12,365 nt of DNA. Source: UPXZ01 sp018055865 (lineage in GTDB: Bacteria; Bacteroidota; Bacteroidia; Bacteroidales; Paludibacteraceae). Shown here piece by piece: positions 1 to 7,495 of this stretch. A program made the position numbers and the translations under genes. The DNA is taken from the NCBI GenBank assembly GCA_964292695.1, contig CAXYWB010000073.1, positions 1 through 12,365 on the forward strand, given 5' to 3'. The notes beneath the pieces are model-generated. The model did not search any database. It was not told the origin of the DNA and worked only from the letters and a program-made list of their open reading frames with translations. Numbering within the stretch: the first letter of the stretch is position 1; each line of letters starts with the position of its first letter.

Positions 1-844
1 AAATCGACTGATGATGTATTCCTGTTTTATCATTCCACATCAGAAAATTCAAATCAGGGTTGGCTCCGGAATAATTCATGGAATAATCACCCGCAAAACG
101 CAAATCAGACAAAAAGCGGCTCCAGGCAGTGAAACCGGGCAGTTTTACATTCATCGAGCCTGCCGGAGCGGTTATGAATGATTTGAAAGTTTGGCCTCTG
201 CCGGTGAGCACCAGAGCAGAAGTATGGTAGGTTTTACCCGAATATCGGAGCTTAACAGCCTCATCTCCTTCAAAATACATATTCCAGCGTGTATCCATCA
301 TGAAATTCACTTCGCCCTCAATCCTGATATTACTTTGTGAACTTAGACTGCCAAATGTCAAATTTGCACTTATTTTTTGTTCTACAAGCAGCTGATTGTC
401 AAGCCAGTCCGTAAAATTTACCTGAAGATTGACTCCAAACTGCGGAATTTCCATTTTCATGCGCCAGCCGAAAAGACTTTCATAAATGCTGGCTGTAACA
501 TCAAAAGATTGAAATGAGCCATTCAGCGTCAGGTTGTTCATTTGGATAATATACTCATCCTTGATTTTCTCTACGCTCACTTTAGCGCCGCGCTTAAAAT
601 GTGAAACAGGAAATTGCCAGGCAATCCGTGCATTTCTTTTAACGATAAAGCCGTCGGTCGAAGAAATGATGTGGAAGGCCTCTCCCACTACTTTATCGAT
701 GGATTTCACCAGTGGATTGATGGCCAGCGCACTCAATCCGATATTTTTCAGAAACCTGCGTCTGTCGAGCGTTCTATGCTGCTTATCAGGTTGTGAAAAT
801 ACGTTGACCCGTGATTCCCTGAGATTGAAATGTTTGAAATTCAT
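1..844 (-). CDS. Unrecognised exported protein with Tat-type signal, 3' end outside window
   Basis: Reading the minus strand from the ATG at 844 gives 281 codons without a stop to the window edge, so the C-terminus is missing. I do not recognise the family. Residues 25-33 read TLDRRRFLK, which matches the twin-arginine core R-R-x-F-L-K (R28, R29, F31, L32, K33), with Asp instead of Ser before it. A moderately hydrophobic stretch follows (NIGLSALAINPL, 34-45) with a possible ALA cleavage site. The rest is rich in alternating polar and hydrophobic residues and aromatics, which suggests a beta-rich exported protein. The 27-residue N-terminal extension before the arginines is long but acceptable for Tat signals. 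An in-frame TAA lies about 20 bases upstream, so no longer start is possible. No partner gene is visible on this side. Export by Tat is inferred from the motif alone. Confidence 0.75.
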   Translation of the reverse strand, partial: MNFKHFNLRESRVNVFSQPDKQHRTLDRRRFLKNIGLSALAINPLVKSIDKVVGEAFHIISSTDGFIVKRNARIAWQFPVSHFKRGAKVSVEKIKDEYIIQMNNLTLNGSFQSFDVTASIYESLFGWRMKMEIPQFGVNLQVNFTDWLDNQLLVEQKISANLTFGSLSSQSNIRIEGEVNFMMDTRWNMYFEGDEAVKLRYSGKTYHTSALVLTGRGQTFKSFITAPAGSMNVKLPGFTAWSRFLSDLRFAGDYSMNYSGANPDLNFLMWNDKTGIHHQSI

Positions 845-1573
845 AGGTTTTTGTTTTTTTAGGATGGTCGATTCATGAAAGGTAATTTTATGAAGTAAAA
901 GTTGCAGGAAAGCCGTTTATTTTTCAGAGTTTGAAAAATAGATTCCTTAAGGTTCTCATCTGATAATGAATTACTTAATAACCATTATCCTTCACGAGGA
1001 GCAACAATATTCCGGATAGAATTATTGTCGATATTCAGCACTTAGAGCCGGGCTTTATCAGCCCCAAATACAGTTTCGCAACAGGCGCAACTTTCCTGAA
1101 TTACTCTCCGCCAACTCGCTATCGGACCGATAACGGGCTGCAGAAAAAACTCTACGGTAAGTAGCTCCATCTGGAAAATTTTCTTTGTCGGAATGACATT
1201 CAGAGGTAAAAGACACATCAGGTGAGGTAACATCCTGAGCAAGAATAGATTGATACGACCCTACAAGCCGCATCGGCAACTGATAATCAGGAAGAAAGCA
1301 ATATTTAGAATACATGTTGTTCATAAATATATACCCGGTTAACTTCCAACGAATTTTTCGGAAAAATTAATTCTCAAAAATAAAACATTTCTTTTGAATA
1401 TTTGTTTTTTTTGAATAATATTTTACATAATTTCGATAAAAACATCAATTTATAATCATTTTCCATTTTTCAGAACAAGTATATGCATCATTTTCGGAAT
1501 AAATACTCATTATTCGAAAACTTTTATTTTAATTTGTAAAGTAATTCCAACAAACCAATAAAAAATCAATTTT
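845..1573. other. 730-base intergenic region with a more GC-rich island and palindromes
   Basis: No convincing gene lies here. The segment from about 1040 to 1320 is visibly richer in G and C than the very AT-rich 1320-1573. It holds overlapping minus-strand open frames, the longest 88 codons (1324-1058), with no match I recognise and no clear ribosome site. Structures seen: a GATAATG/CATTATC inverted repeat (962-968 and 983-989); a GGGCT/AGCCC hairpin (1050-1064); a perfect TATCGG-A-CCGATA palindrome (1120-1132); an AATTTTTC-G-GAAAAATT palindrome (1352-1368); and an imperfect inverted repeat at 1491-1520. I find no exact TAnnTTTG box for the gene at 1574; TAATTTG near 1529-1535 is one base short. 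Confidence 0.5.
1491..1520. promoter_or_regulatory. Imperfect inverted repeat upstream of the beta-barrel gene, possible operator
   Basis: TTTTCGGAATAA (1491-1502) and TTATTCGAAAA (1510-1520) are complementary apart from one extra G, with a 7-base centre. It lies about 55 bases upstream of the start codon and just before the T-rich stretch where a promoter would be expected. It could be a regulator binding site; the role is inferred from symmetry and position only. Confidence 0.3.
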
Positions 1574-2377
1574 ATGAGACGAATCATTTTAATTTCTTTG
1601 GTTTTAACTTGTGTGATTATCTCCGGATTTTCACAGGAAAATGATACTACACCGAAGACCTGGCATCCCTCACAAGGAGCCATACTCGATGGACGGACTA
1701 TTCTGAAAGCGAATCTGACCGGATTGGCTTTGGGAAATTACAGCTTTTCGGCCGAACGAATTATCGGCAAACATTTCAGTCTTGTCGGCGGAGTCGGCTA
1801 TTATCCCACAGGAAAATTGCCATATTCATCCGTGATAGCCGATCTGGCCAAAGATGAAGAAGGATACATCGATATGCTGCAGGTCAACAACCAGACTTTA
1901 TCACTCGAAATGCGCTTTTATACAGGCAGAAAAGGCTATGGCAGAGGATTTTACATATCTCCCTATTACAGGTATGGAAAATCAGGCTTCGACAATATCC
2001 AGACAGAATATACAAATGATGAAGAGGAAGTATATGATATTTCACTCAACGGTAACCTGAAGACCCACAGTGGTGGAATTCTGTTGGGATGTCAGTGGTT
2101 GGCTGGTAAGCGAAAAAATATTGTTATCGACTGGTCTATTTTCGGAGGCCATATCGGATATATGAACGGAAATGCATTCGGAGAAACCAGCCAGACGCTC
2201 TCAGACGAAGATCAACAAGATGTAAAAGACACCATAGATGACACGCTTGAGCAATATCTTGGTAAAATTCCTCTATTCGAACACACCACCACCGTAACAG
2301 CCAACTCAGCAGATGTGAATCTGAAAGGTCCCTGGGCGTTTATCAGAGGCAGTTTGTCTATAGGAATCCGCCTTTAA
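1574..2377 (+). CDS. Putative outer-membrane beta-barrel protein (DUF3575-like)
   Basis: This 267-residue protein begins with a clear Sec signal peptide (positive MRR, hydrophobic 4-18, likely cleavage after about residue 20, before QENDTTPK). The mature part has alternating hydrophobic strands, for example LKANLTGLALGNYSFSAERI near 44-63 and SLEMRFYTG and FYISPYYRYG near 110-135, and it ends in a strand finishing with aromatic and hydrophobic residues and Leu. The layout resembles the small Bacteroidetes barrels annotated DUF3575 (strand with KANL, lipid-facing GLGVGY-type strand, EMRFY strand). An acidic insert (about 213-228) would sit in a loop. The start is the only Met before the signal peptide. 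It stands alone and converges with sdaA. Barrel fold and outer-membrane location are inferred; no specific function can be given. Confidence 0.7.
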   Translation: MRRIILISLVLTCVIISGFSQENDTTPKTWHPSQGAILDGRTILKANLTGLALGNYSFSAERIIGKHFSLVGGVGYYPTGKLPYSSVIADLAKDEEGYIDMLQVNNQTLSLEMRFYTGRKGYGRGFYISPYYRYGKSGFDNIQTEYTNDEEEVYDISLNGNLKTHSGGILLGCQWLAGKRKNIVIDWSIFGGHIGYMNGNAFGETSQTLSDEDQQDVKDTIDDTLEQYLGKIPLFEHTTTVTANSADVNLKGPWAFIRGSLSIGIRL

Positions 2378-2420
2378 CAGAAATACTTACAGTTAATTTC
2401 CGGAAAGTTCACTTCTCAAA

Positions 2421-2456
2421 AAAAGTGGAATTCAGGCCATGCTGAATTCCACTTTT
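2421..2456. terminator. Bidirectional terminator between the barrel gene and sdaA
   Basis: A perfect 15-bp stem, AAAAGTGGAATTCAG with CTGAATTCCACTTTT, encloses a 6-base loop. The plus side ends in a short T run. The minus side continues into seven consecutive T, so it is the stronger terminator for sdaA. It sits 44 bases after the barrel stop codon and about 105 bases after the sdaA stop, between convergent genes. Confidence 0.85.
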
Positions 2457-2560
2457 GTTGAATAATTTCGTATTTTTTCCAATAAAATGAACCATTCAAT
2501 CAATTAGTTACATCACTCTGTAGTCACCTCGAGCAGGCGGAGATTTTGGGGGCTCAGCAA

Positions 2561-3760
2561 CTAATCAATCAACCATTCCTTAGCCAGTCCTCCCTCAGCC
2601 GTTTCTTTGTACAGATGAGGCAGATCGTGACCGGTTTTTTTCATCACTTCCACCACTTTGTCGAAGCTAATCAGGTGCTTACCGTCGGAGAGCATCGATT
2701 TCAGATTAGCATCCAGTGCACGCAACGAAGCGAAAGCATTCCGCTCGATACAAGGTACTTGCACCAATCCACACACCGGATCGCACGTCATGCCGAGGTG
2801 ATGCTCAAGACCCATTTCAGCAGCATATTCTATCTGTTGAGGACTTCCACCAAAAAGCTGACAGGAAGCGGCCGAAGCCATGGAGCAGGCTGAGCCTACT
2901 TCTCCCTGACATCCCACTTCAGCTCCCGAAATGGAAGCATTTTTTTTGATTACATTCCCAAACAAACCAGCAGTGGCCAATGCCTGAAGAATATGTTTAT
3001 CAGACATTTCGTGATACGTTTTCAGGTGATACAGAATGCCCGGAATCACACCCGAAGAACCGCATGTAGGAGCCGTTACCACTACTCCGCCGCTTGCATT
3101 CTGCTCGGAGACAGCCATAGCGTAAGACATTATCAAACAGCGGTTTTGCAAACTCACCTTGTATCCTTTCGCTTTAATCCAGTATGATGCGGCTTTGCGA
3201 CGTAAATGCAGTTCACCGGGCAATACACCATCCGCATCCAGCCCTTCTTTCACCGAATTTTGCATGGCTTTCCATATTTCGTTCAAAAAATCCCAAATAT
3301 CCTTTCCTTCCCTTTCCTGCACGTATTCCCAATAAGTCAGACCCCGTTTTTCCACCCAGGGCATTATTTCGGCTATCGTTCTGTGTTCGTATACCTGTTT
3401 TTCTTCGTCTCGGGTTTTCTCGTCCACTATTTTTCCACCGCCTACACTGTATACTATCCAGTCTTTCAGCAGGTTTCCGTAGGCATCCATCGCTTCAAAT
3501 TTCATCCCGTTGGTATGAAAAGGGAGAACAATTTCGGGCAGCCACCTGAATTCAACCGCTTTGGGTTGCAGGGTTTCGGCTATGGTTACGTCGGTGAGGT
3601 GTCCTTTGCCGGTGGCAGCCAGGCTGCCATACAAACTGACACGGTACGAAACTGCATCAGGTGTTTCGGCAACAAATCGTTCGGCTGCAAATCGGGGTCC
3701 CATGGTATGACTACTCGAAGGACCATGTCCTATCCGATATAATTCTCTGATTGATTCCAT
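2561..3760 (-). CDS. sdaA: L-serine ammonia-lyase, iron-sulfur type, single chain
   Basis: Converts L-serine to pyruvate and ammonia with a [4Fe-4S] cluster in the cytoplasm. The 399-residue protein has the N-terminal beta domain, with the serine-binding loop GPSSSHTMGP at 13-22, followed by the alpha domain. In the alpha domain are TAPTCGSSGV (229-238), GAEVGCQGEVGSACSM (279-294) and TCDPVCGLVQVPCIERN (325-341). Cys284, Cys326 and Cys337 have the spacing (42 and 11) of the cluster ligands I recall for the Legionella enzyme (343, 385, 396), so an intact cluster is expected. The protein is about 55 residues shorter than E. coli SdaA (454), and the missing part is in the N-terminal half. The start MESIRELYRIGHGPSSSHT fits the family. 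It is transcribed alone, divergent from the DUF1015 gene, and ends at a strong hairpin. Confidence 0.95.
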   Translation of the reverse strand: MESIRELYRIGHGPSSSHTMGPRFAAERFVAETPDAVSYRVSLYGSLAATGKGHLTDVTIAETLQPKAVEFRWLPEIVLPFHTNGMKFEAMDAYGNLLKDWIVYSVGGGKIVDEKTRDEEKQVYEHRTIAEIMPWVEKRGLTYWEYVQEREGKDIWDFLNEIWKAMQNSVKEGLDADGVLPGELHLRRKAASYWIKAKGYKVSLQNRCLIMSYAMAVSEQNASGGVVVTAPTCGSSGVIPGILYHLKTYHEMSDKHILQALATAGLFGNVIKKNASISGAEVGCQGEVGSACSMASAASCQLFGGSPQQIEYAAEMGLEHHLGMTCDPVCGLVQVPCIERNAFASLRALDANLKSMLSDGKHLISFDKVVEVMKKTGHDLPHLYKETAEGGLAKEWLID

Positions 3761-3843
3761 TTTAATCCAGGATTGTATTGATTGATGATTGTAGAGTCTT
3801 ATTTTTTTTTAACATTTAAGAAATGCCTTTCTCTATTCAACTA

Positions 3844-3851
3844 CAAAATTA
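3844..3851 (-). promoter_or_regulatory. Candidate -7 box for sdaA
   Basis: On the minus strand this reads TAATTTTG, an exact match to the Bacteroidetes -7 consensus TAnnTTTG. It lies about 84 bases upstream of the sdaA ATG, leaving a leader of about 75-80 bases. The nearest TTTG on the minus strand (3871-3868) is 16 bases away rather than the usual 19, so the -33 element is weak. Confidence 0.4.
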
Positions 3852-3945
3852 GGAATAAAATCAATACCAAAACTTCACTTTCAGTATTTATAACTAAAAT
3901 GACATTTTTGCTGTTGTTGCAAGACAATCATGTTAATATTTTTCT

Positions 3946-3953
3946 TAATTTTG
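3946..3953 (+). promoter_or_regulatory. Candidate -7 box for the DUF1015 gene
   Basis: TAATTTTG matches TAnnTTTG exactly and lies about 87 bases before the ATG at 4040. No TTG sits at 18-20 bases upstream, so the -33 element is missing or degenerate. This box and the sdaA one are arranged back to back about 95 bases apart, so one regulator could act on both genes. Confidence 0.4.
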
Positions 3954-4003
3954 TCGGACTTATGGAATTTATTTATTCTAAAAAAATAAGACACAACATC
4001 GCT

Positions 4004-4039
4004 ACTACAAACTATTTTACTATTAACTACAAACTATTT
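4004..4039 (+). repeat. Two 14-bp direct repeats spaced 22 bp before the DUF1015 start
   Basis: ACTACAAACTATTT occurs at 4004-4017 and again at 4026-4039, the second copy abutting the ATG at 4040. The start-to-start distance is 22 bases, close to two helical turns. It could be a regulator site, an RNA element at the ribosome-loading region, or a chance short duplication. Confidence 0.6.
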
Positions 4040-5287
4040 ATGGCAACTATTAAACCGTTCAAAGGTATTCGTCCCCCCAAAAATCTTGTTGAAAAAGTAG
4101 CATCACGCCCCTACGATGTGCTAAATTCTGACGAAGCACGCGCTGAAGCTGCTGGAAATCCCTTTTCGCTATATCATATCATAAAACCCGAAATTGATTT
4201 TCCGGCCGGTACTGACGAGCACGAAGATAAAGTGTACGAAAAAGCGGCTGAAAACTTTGCCATGTTCCGGAAAAACGGCTGGCTTGTGCAGGATAATACT
4301 GATAAATATTACGTATATGCTCAAACAATGAACGGACGCACCCAGTACGGATTGGTGGTATGTGCCAGCGTGGACGACTACATGACCGGCAATATCAAAA
4401 AACACGAACTGACCCGTCGCGACAAGGAAGAAGACCGAATGAAACACGTACGTATAAATAATGCCAACGTAGAACCGGTATTTTTTGCCTATCCACATCG
4501 TGATGATCTGGACGGTATAGTGGCTGAAATTACCAAAAACGTACCTGAATATGATTTTGTGGCAGTACCTGACGGTTTCGGACATTCATTCTGGCTGATT
4601 GACGATGTAAATACCATAAAGCAGATTACTGAAATTTTTGCCGAAATTCCTTCGTTATACATTGCCGACGGACATCACCGGAGTGCTGCTGCCGCATTGG
4701 TTGGGAATGAAAAACGACTGCAGAATCCAAATCACACCGGTGATGAGGAGTACAACTACTTTATGGCCGTTTGTTTTCCGGACAATCAGTTGAATATCAT
4801 CGACTACAACCGAACAGTGAAAGATCTGAATGGATTGACTGACGTAGAATTTCTGAAAAAACTGGAAGAAAATTTCGTTGTTCAGAAAAAAGGAACCGAA
4901 ATCTGCAAACCGGACAAACTACACAATTTCTCACTATATCTTTCGGGCTTTTGGTACTCGCTCACAGCAAAAGAAGGCACTTACAACGACAATGATCCGA
5001 TCGGTGTGCTGGATGTGACCATTTCGTCCAACCTGATTTTGGATGAGATTCTCGGCATCAAAGACCTTCGGAGCGACAAACGCATTGATTTTGTAGGCGG
5101 TATCCGTGGTCTGGCCGAGCTGAAACACCGCGTGGACAGCGGCGAAATGCGCGCAGCACTGGCTCTCTACCCTGTTTCGATGAAGCAACTGATTGACATT
5201 GCCGATAGCGGCAACATAATGCCTCCAAAAACGACCTGGTTTGAACCCAAACTTCGCTCGGGCCTGGTAATTCACGAGTTAGTGTAA
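4040..5287 (+). CDS. DUF1015 family protein with ADGHHR motif, possibly linked to serine metabolism
   Basis: I place the start at the ATG at 4040 (MATIKPFKGIRPPK), giving 415 residues, the usual family length. The open frame continues upstream to 3782, but that part is AT-rich, holds the candidate promoter and has no family similarity. Family hallmarks are KGIRPP (8-13), SRPYDVL (22-28), HELTRRDKEEDR (122-133), YIADGHHRSAAA (207-218) and the C-terminal MPPKTTWFEPKLRSGL (394-409). The DGHHR motif (210-214) is like that of ParB/Srx-fold proteins, a group that includes the free-serine kinases SerK and SbnI. From memory, DUF1015 genes in Bacteroidetes often follow serC-serA; here the divergent neighbour is serine ammonia-lyase. 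The biochemical function is not established; a serine-related kinase or regulator is inference. The protein looks cytoplasmic, with no signal peptide or membrane segment. Confidence 0.85.
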   Translation: MATIKPFKGIRPPKNLVEKVASRPYDVLNSDEARAEAAGNPFSLYHIIKPEIDFPAGTDEHEDKVYEKAAENFAMFRKNGWLVQDNTDKYYVYAQTMNGRTQYGLVVCASVDDYMTGNIKKHELTRRDKEEDRMKHVRINNANVEPVFFAYPHRDDLDGIVAEITKNVPEYDFVAVPDGFGHSFWLIDDVNTIKQITEIFAEIPSLYIADGHHRSAAAALVGNEKRLQNPNHTGDEEYNYFMAVCFPDNQLNIIDYNRTVKDLNGLTDVEFLKKLEENFVVQKKGTEICKPDKLHNFSLYLSGFWYSLTAKEGTYNDNDPIGVLDVTISSNLILDEILGIKDLRSDKRIDFVGGIRGLAELKHRVDSGEMRAALALYPVSMKQLIDIADSGNIMPPKTTWFEPKLRSGLVIHELV

Positions 5288-5301
5288 AATTCCCGGCAAA
5301 A

Positions 5302-5320
5302 TGGGTGTAATTCGCACCCA
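5302..5320 (+). other. Small GC hairpin after the DUF1015 stop
   Basis: TGGGTG (5302-5307) pairs with CACCCA (5315-5320) around a 7-base loop, 15 bases after the stop codon. No T run follows, so by itself it is not a standard intrinsic terminator. It may stabilise the 3' end or cooperate with the larger hairpin that follows. Confidence 0.4.
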
Positions 5321-5331
5321 GGAAACAATAA

Positions 5332-5386
5332 AAACCCTGTTAATTAGTTTATTTTAAGTAATCGGCTAATTCAGGGTTTCTTTTTT
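5332..5386 (+). terminator. Terminator-like hairpin ending directly at the porE-like start codon
   Basis: AAACCCTG (5332-5339) pairs with CAGGGTTT (5372-5379). AATTAG (5342-5347) pairs with CTAATT (5366-5371), with a two-base bulge and an 18-base loop. CTTTTTT follows, and the next base is the A of the ATG at 5387. As a terminator it would end the DUF1015 transcript, but it leaves no room for a promoter between itself and the next gene. It could instead be a 5' leader structure controlling that gene. Confidence 0.65.
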
Positions 5387-7396
5387 ATGCTTCGACAAGT
5401 AAGTTCATACCTATCTTATTTCCTGCTCATATTCCTTCTTTCGGCTTGTGGAGGCACTAAATCCACGCTCCGAAAAGCTGAACAAAGCTTTCTGAAAGGT
5501 GAATATGCTGTGGCGGGCGATTTGTATAACAAAGCCTATTCCCGTATATCATCCAAAGACAAGCCCCTTCGTGCCCAAACAGCTTTCAGACAGGGTGAAT
5601 GTTATCGATTAATAAATTTCTCACGAGCCGAACAAGTTTATGTGAATGCCGTCCGGAATAAATATCCGGATTCAATCGCATATTTCCGCCTGGCTCAAAT
5701 GCAGCATAAAAACGGAAAATACCGCGATGCTGCCTCCAATTATACCATTTATCTGAAATCCAAACCCGACGACGAGCTGGCAATCAACGGATTGAAAGCC
5801 GTAAGAAGTATCGACAGCCTGAAAAATAATCCCACCCGATACAACATTGGCCGTGAAAAAAGTTTTAATGCAGCCCGAAGTTCGTCGTTTAGCCCGGCAT
5901 TTTCGGGCGCCGAAGCCGATGTGTTGATATTCACCTCCAACCGGAAAGTGAACAAGAAAGATAACTCACAAAAAAAAAATACGGTAAGCGGACAGCCCAA
6001 CAACCATCTTTTTTCCGTGAAAAAAAACAGCCAGGGGAAATGGGAAAAACCGGAAGTGCTTGAAGGGGAAGTTACTACCAAAAACGACGAAGGAATTGCT
6101 TCCGTTTCCACAGATGGTAGCACCCTGTATTTTACCCGTTCTCTGACTGAGGACAACAAAGGCGAAGGAGCTATGATTTTCATTTCAAGCCGTACCGGCG
6201 GTTCGTGGGGTTCCCCGCAAAGCATTACGCTCTTCAACGATAGCAGCATTTCGGTAGCTCATCCGGCCATTTCACCCGATGGCAGTATGCTCTATTTTGC
6301 TTCCGATGCACCCGGCGGATATGGCGGCAAAGATATCTGGCGAGCCAAACTGGAAGGAGGAAAAGCGGAATTTGTAGAAAATGCCGGATCTGAAATCAAT
6401 ACCCCGGGCGACGAAATGTTTCCCACGTTCAAGCCCGACGGTACTTTATTCTATTCGTCCGACGGAAAACCCGGAATAGGCGGGCTTGATATTTTCAAAG
6501 CCGAATTAAAGCTTAAAAAAGACAGTACTCAAGGGTGGGAAGTTACAAACATGGGCATACCACTTAATTCCAGCGCAGATGATTTCGGGATGACGTTTGC
6601 AGGAGATTCCGAAAAGGGATACTTTTCGAGTAACAGAAACGAAACACGCGGTTATGATGCACTGTGGAGTTTTGTATTGCCGCAACTGGCGTATGTGCTC
6701 GAAGGGAAAATCCTTGCCCGAAGCGGAAGCCCTGCTACTGAAGCCAGAATCAACATTGTGGGCAGCGACGGCGAAAGCGCACGTATCACGGCCAAGGGCG
6801 ACGGCAGTTACCGATTCAGTCTGAAAAAAGACGTCAATTATTTGCTGCAGGCATCTGCACGCGATTTTCTGAATCAAAGAGACAGCATTTCTACCTACAA
6901 CATCAATGCGAGAGAAAGCCAGACATTTACACGCAATTTCAGCCTCACACCTACATTCGAATCAGTAAAAATCGACAATATTTATTATGATTTTGACAAA
7001 GCAACGCTGCGACCCGAGTCCAAAGAAGGGCTGGATGCATTGATTGCCATGATGAACGAGAACCCGAATATCACAATAGAAATGAGCGCTCACACCGATT
7101 ACAAAGGAAACGATGAATACAACCGCGACTTATCGGCCCGCCGTGCCAGGTCTGTCATTGACTACCTGATTGTGGCCGGCATTGATGCTGCCAGGCTTAC
7201 AGCCGTTGGTTACGGTGAGGTGAAACCATTTGTGATGGATGCCGCAACAGCCCAACTGTATAATTTTCTGCCACAGGGCACCGCACTGACTGAAGAGTAT
7301 ATCCTCACATTGCCTGCTGAACAACAGGAAATTGCCAATCAGATCAACCGCCGGACTGAGTTTATTATTCTTTCTACTACTTATAATATGTATTGA
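5387..7396 (+). CDS. porE: PorE-like lipoprotein of the type IX secretion system (TPR, beta-propeller, OmpA C-domain)
   Basis: A 669-residue protein with a lipoprotein signal peptide and lipobox LSAC (18-21, Cys21 lipidated). Order of parts: TPR-like helices (about 26-145); PD40/WD40-type propeller repeats with SPDGSMLYFASD (296-307), KPDGTLFYSSD (349-359) and similar (about 165-430); a carboxypeptidase-regulatory-like beta sandwich (about 436-520); and an OmpA-type peptidoglycan-binding domain (about 525-669). The last contains YYDFDKATLRP, SAHTD with Asp571, NRDLSARRA with Arg586 (the usual 15-residue Asp-Arg spacing) and NRRTEF. Size and domain order match Porphyromonas PorE, which ties the PorK/N-PorL/M machinery to the cell wall. 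Paralogues with this architecture exist, so the exact name is less sure than the architecture. No other T9SS gene is in the window. The start is fixed by the signal peptide. Confidence 0.8.
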   Translation: MLRQVSSYLSYFLLIFLLSACGGTKSTLRKAEQSFLKGEYAVAGDLYNKAYSRISSKDKPLRAQTAFRQGECYRLINFSRAEQVYVNAVRNKYPDSIAYFRLAQMQHKNGKYRDAASNYTIYLKSKPDDELAINGLKAVRSIDSLKNNPTRYNIGREKSFNAARSSSFSPAFSGAEADVLIFTSNRKVNKKDNSQKKNTVSGQPNNHLFSVKKNSQGKWEKPEVLEGEVTTKNDEGIASVSTDGSTLYFTRSLTEDNKGEGAMIFISSRTGGSWGSPQSITLFNDSSISVAHPAISPDGSMLYFASDAPGGYGGKDIWRAKLEGGKAEFVENAGSEINTPGDEMFPTFKPDGTLFYSSDGKPGIGGLDIFKAELKLKKDSTQGWEVTNMGIPLNSSADDFGMTFAGDSEKGYFSSNRNETRGYDALWSFVLPQLAYVLEGKILARSGSPATEARINIVGSDGESARITAKGDGSYRFSLKKDVNYLLQASARDFLNQRDSISTYNINARESQTFTRNFSLTPTFESVKIDNIYYDFDKATLRPESKEGLDALIAMMNENPNITIEMSAHTDYKGNDEYNRDLSARRARSVIDYLIVAGIDAARLTAVGYGEVKPFVMDAATAQLYNFLPQGTALTEEYILTLPAEQQEIANQINRRTEFIILSTTYNMY

Positions 7397-7464
7397 GAGA
7401 TTTTTATTACCTAAAAATTCGGGATTTCTGAATCATTATTCTCTTCTCAGTATTTTTTTTTCAT

Positions 7465-7495
7465 TTTGCTCATTCCTCTTTTTTCCCTAATTTTG
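7465..7495 (+). promoter_or_regulatory. thyA promoter, Bacteroidetes type
   Basis: TTTG (7465-7468), a 19-base spacer and TAATTTTG (7488-7495) match the -33/-7 consensus exactly. Transcription would begin near 7500, leaving a leader of only about a dozen bases before the ATG at 7514. The frame upstream of 7514 overlaps this promoter, which supports the downstream start. Confidence 0.8.

Noticed and set aside
534..878. Plus-strand open frame of 114 codons over the Tat-type gene
   Set aside because: The minus-strand frame is longer, uninterrupted and starts with a recognisable signal sequence.
3030..3080. SdaA has APTCGSSG where E. coli has, as I recall, APTNGACG, suggesting a displaced cluster cysteine
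   Set aside because: The cluster ligands known from the Legionella enzyme align by spacing (42 and 11) with Cys284, Cys326 and Cys337, all present, so this position is not a ligand.
3206..3742. Long plus-strand open frame antisense to sdaA (178 codons)
   Set aside because: A shadow of sdaA; the minus-strand frame has all the enzyme motifs and the antisense translation is low-complexity aromatic-rich.
3782..4039. N-terminal extension of the DUF1015 frame (86 extra codons)
   Set aside because: It is AT-rich, has no family similarity, overlaps the likely promoter and the direct repeats, and the family start motif begins at 4040.
5749..6249. Minus-strand open frame inside the porE-like gene (166 codons)
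   Set aside because: Antisense shadow; the plus strand encodes clear propeller repeats here.
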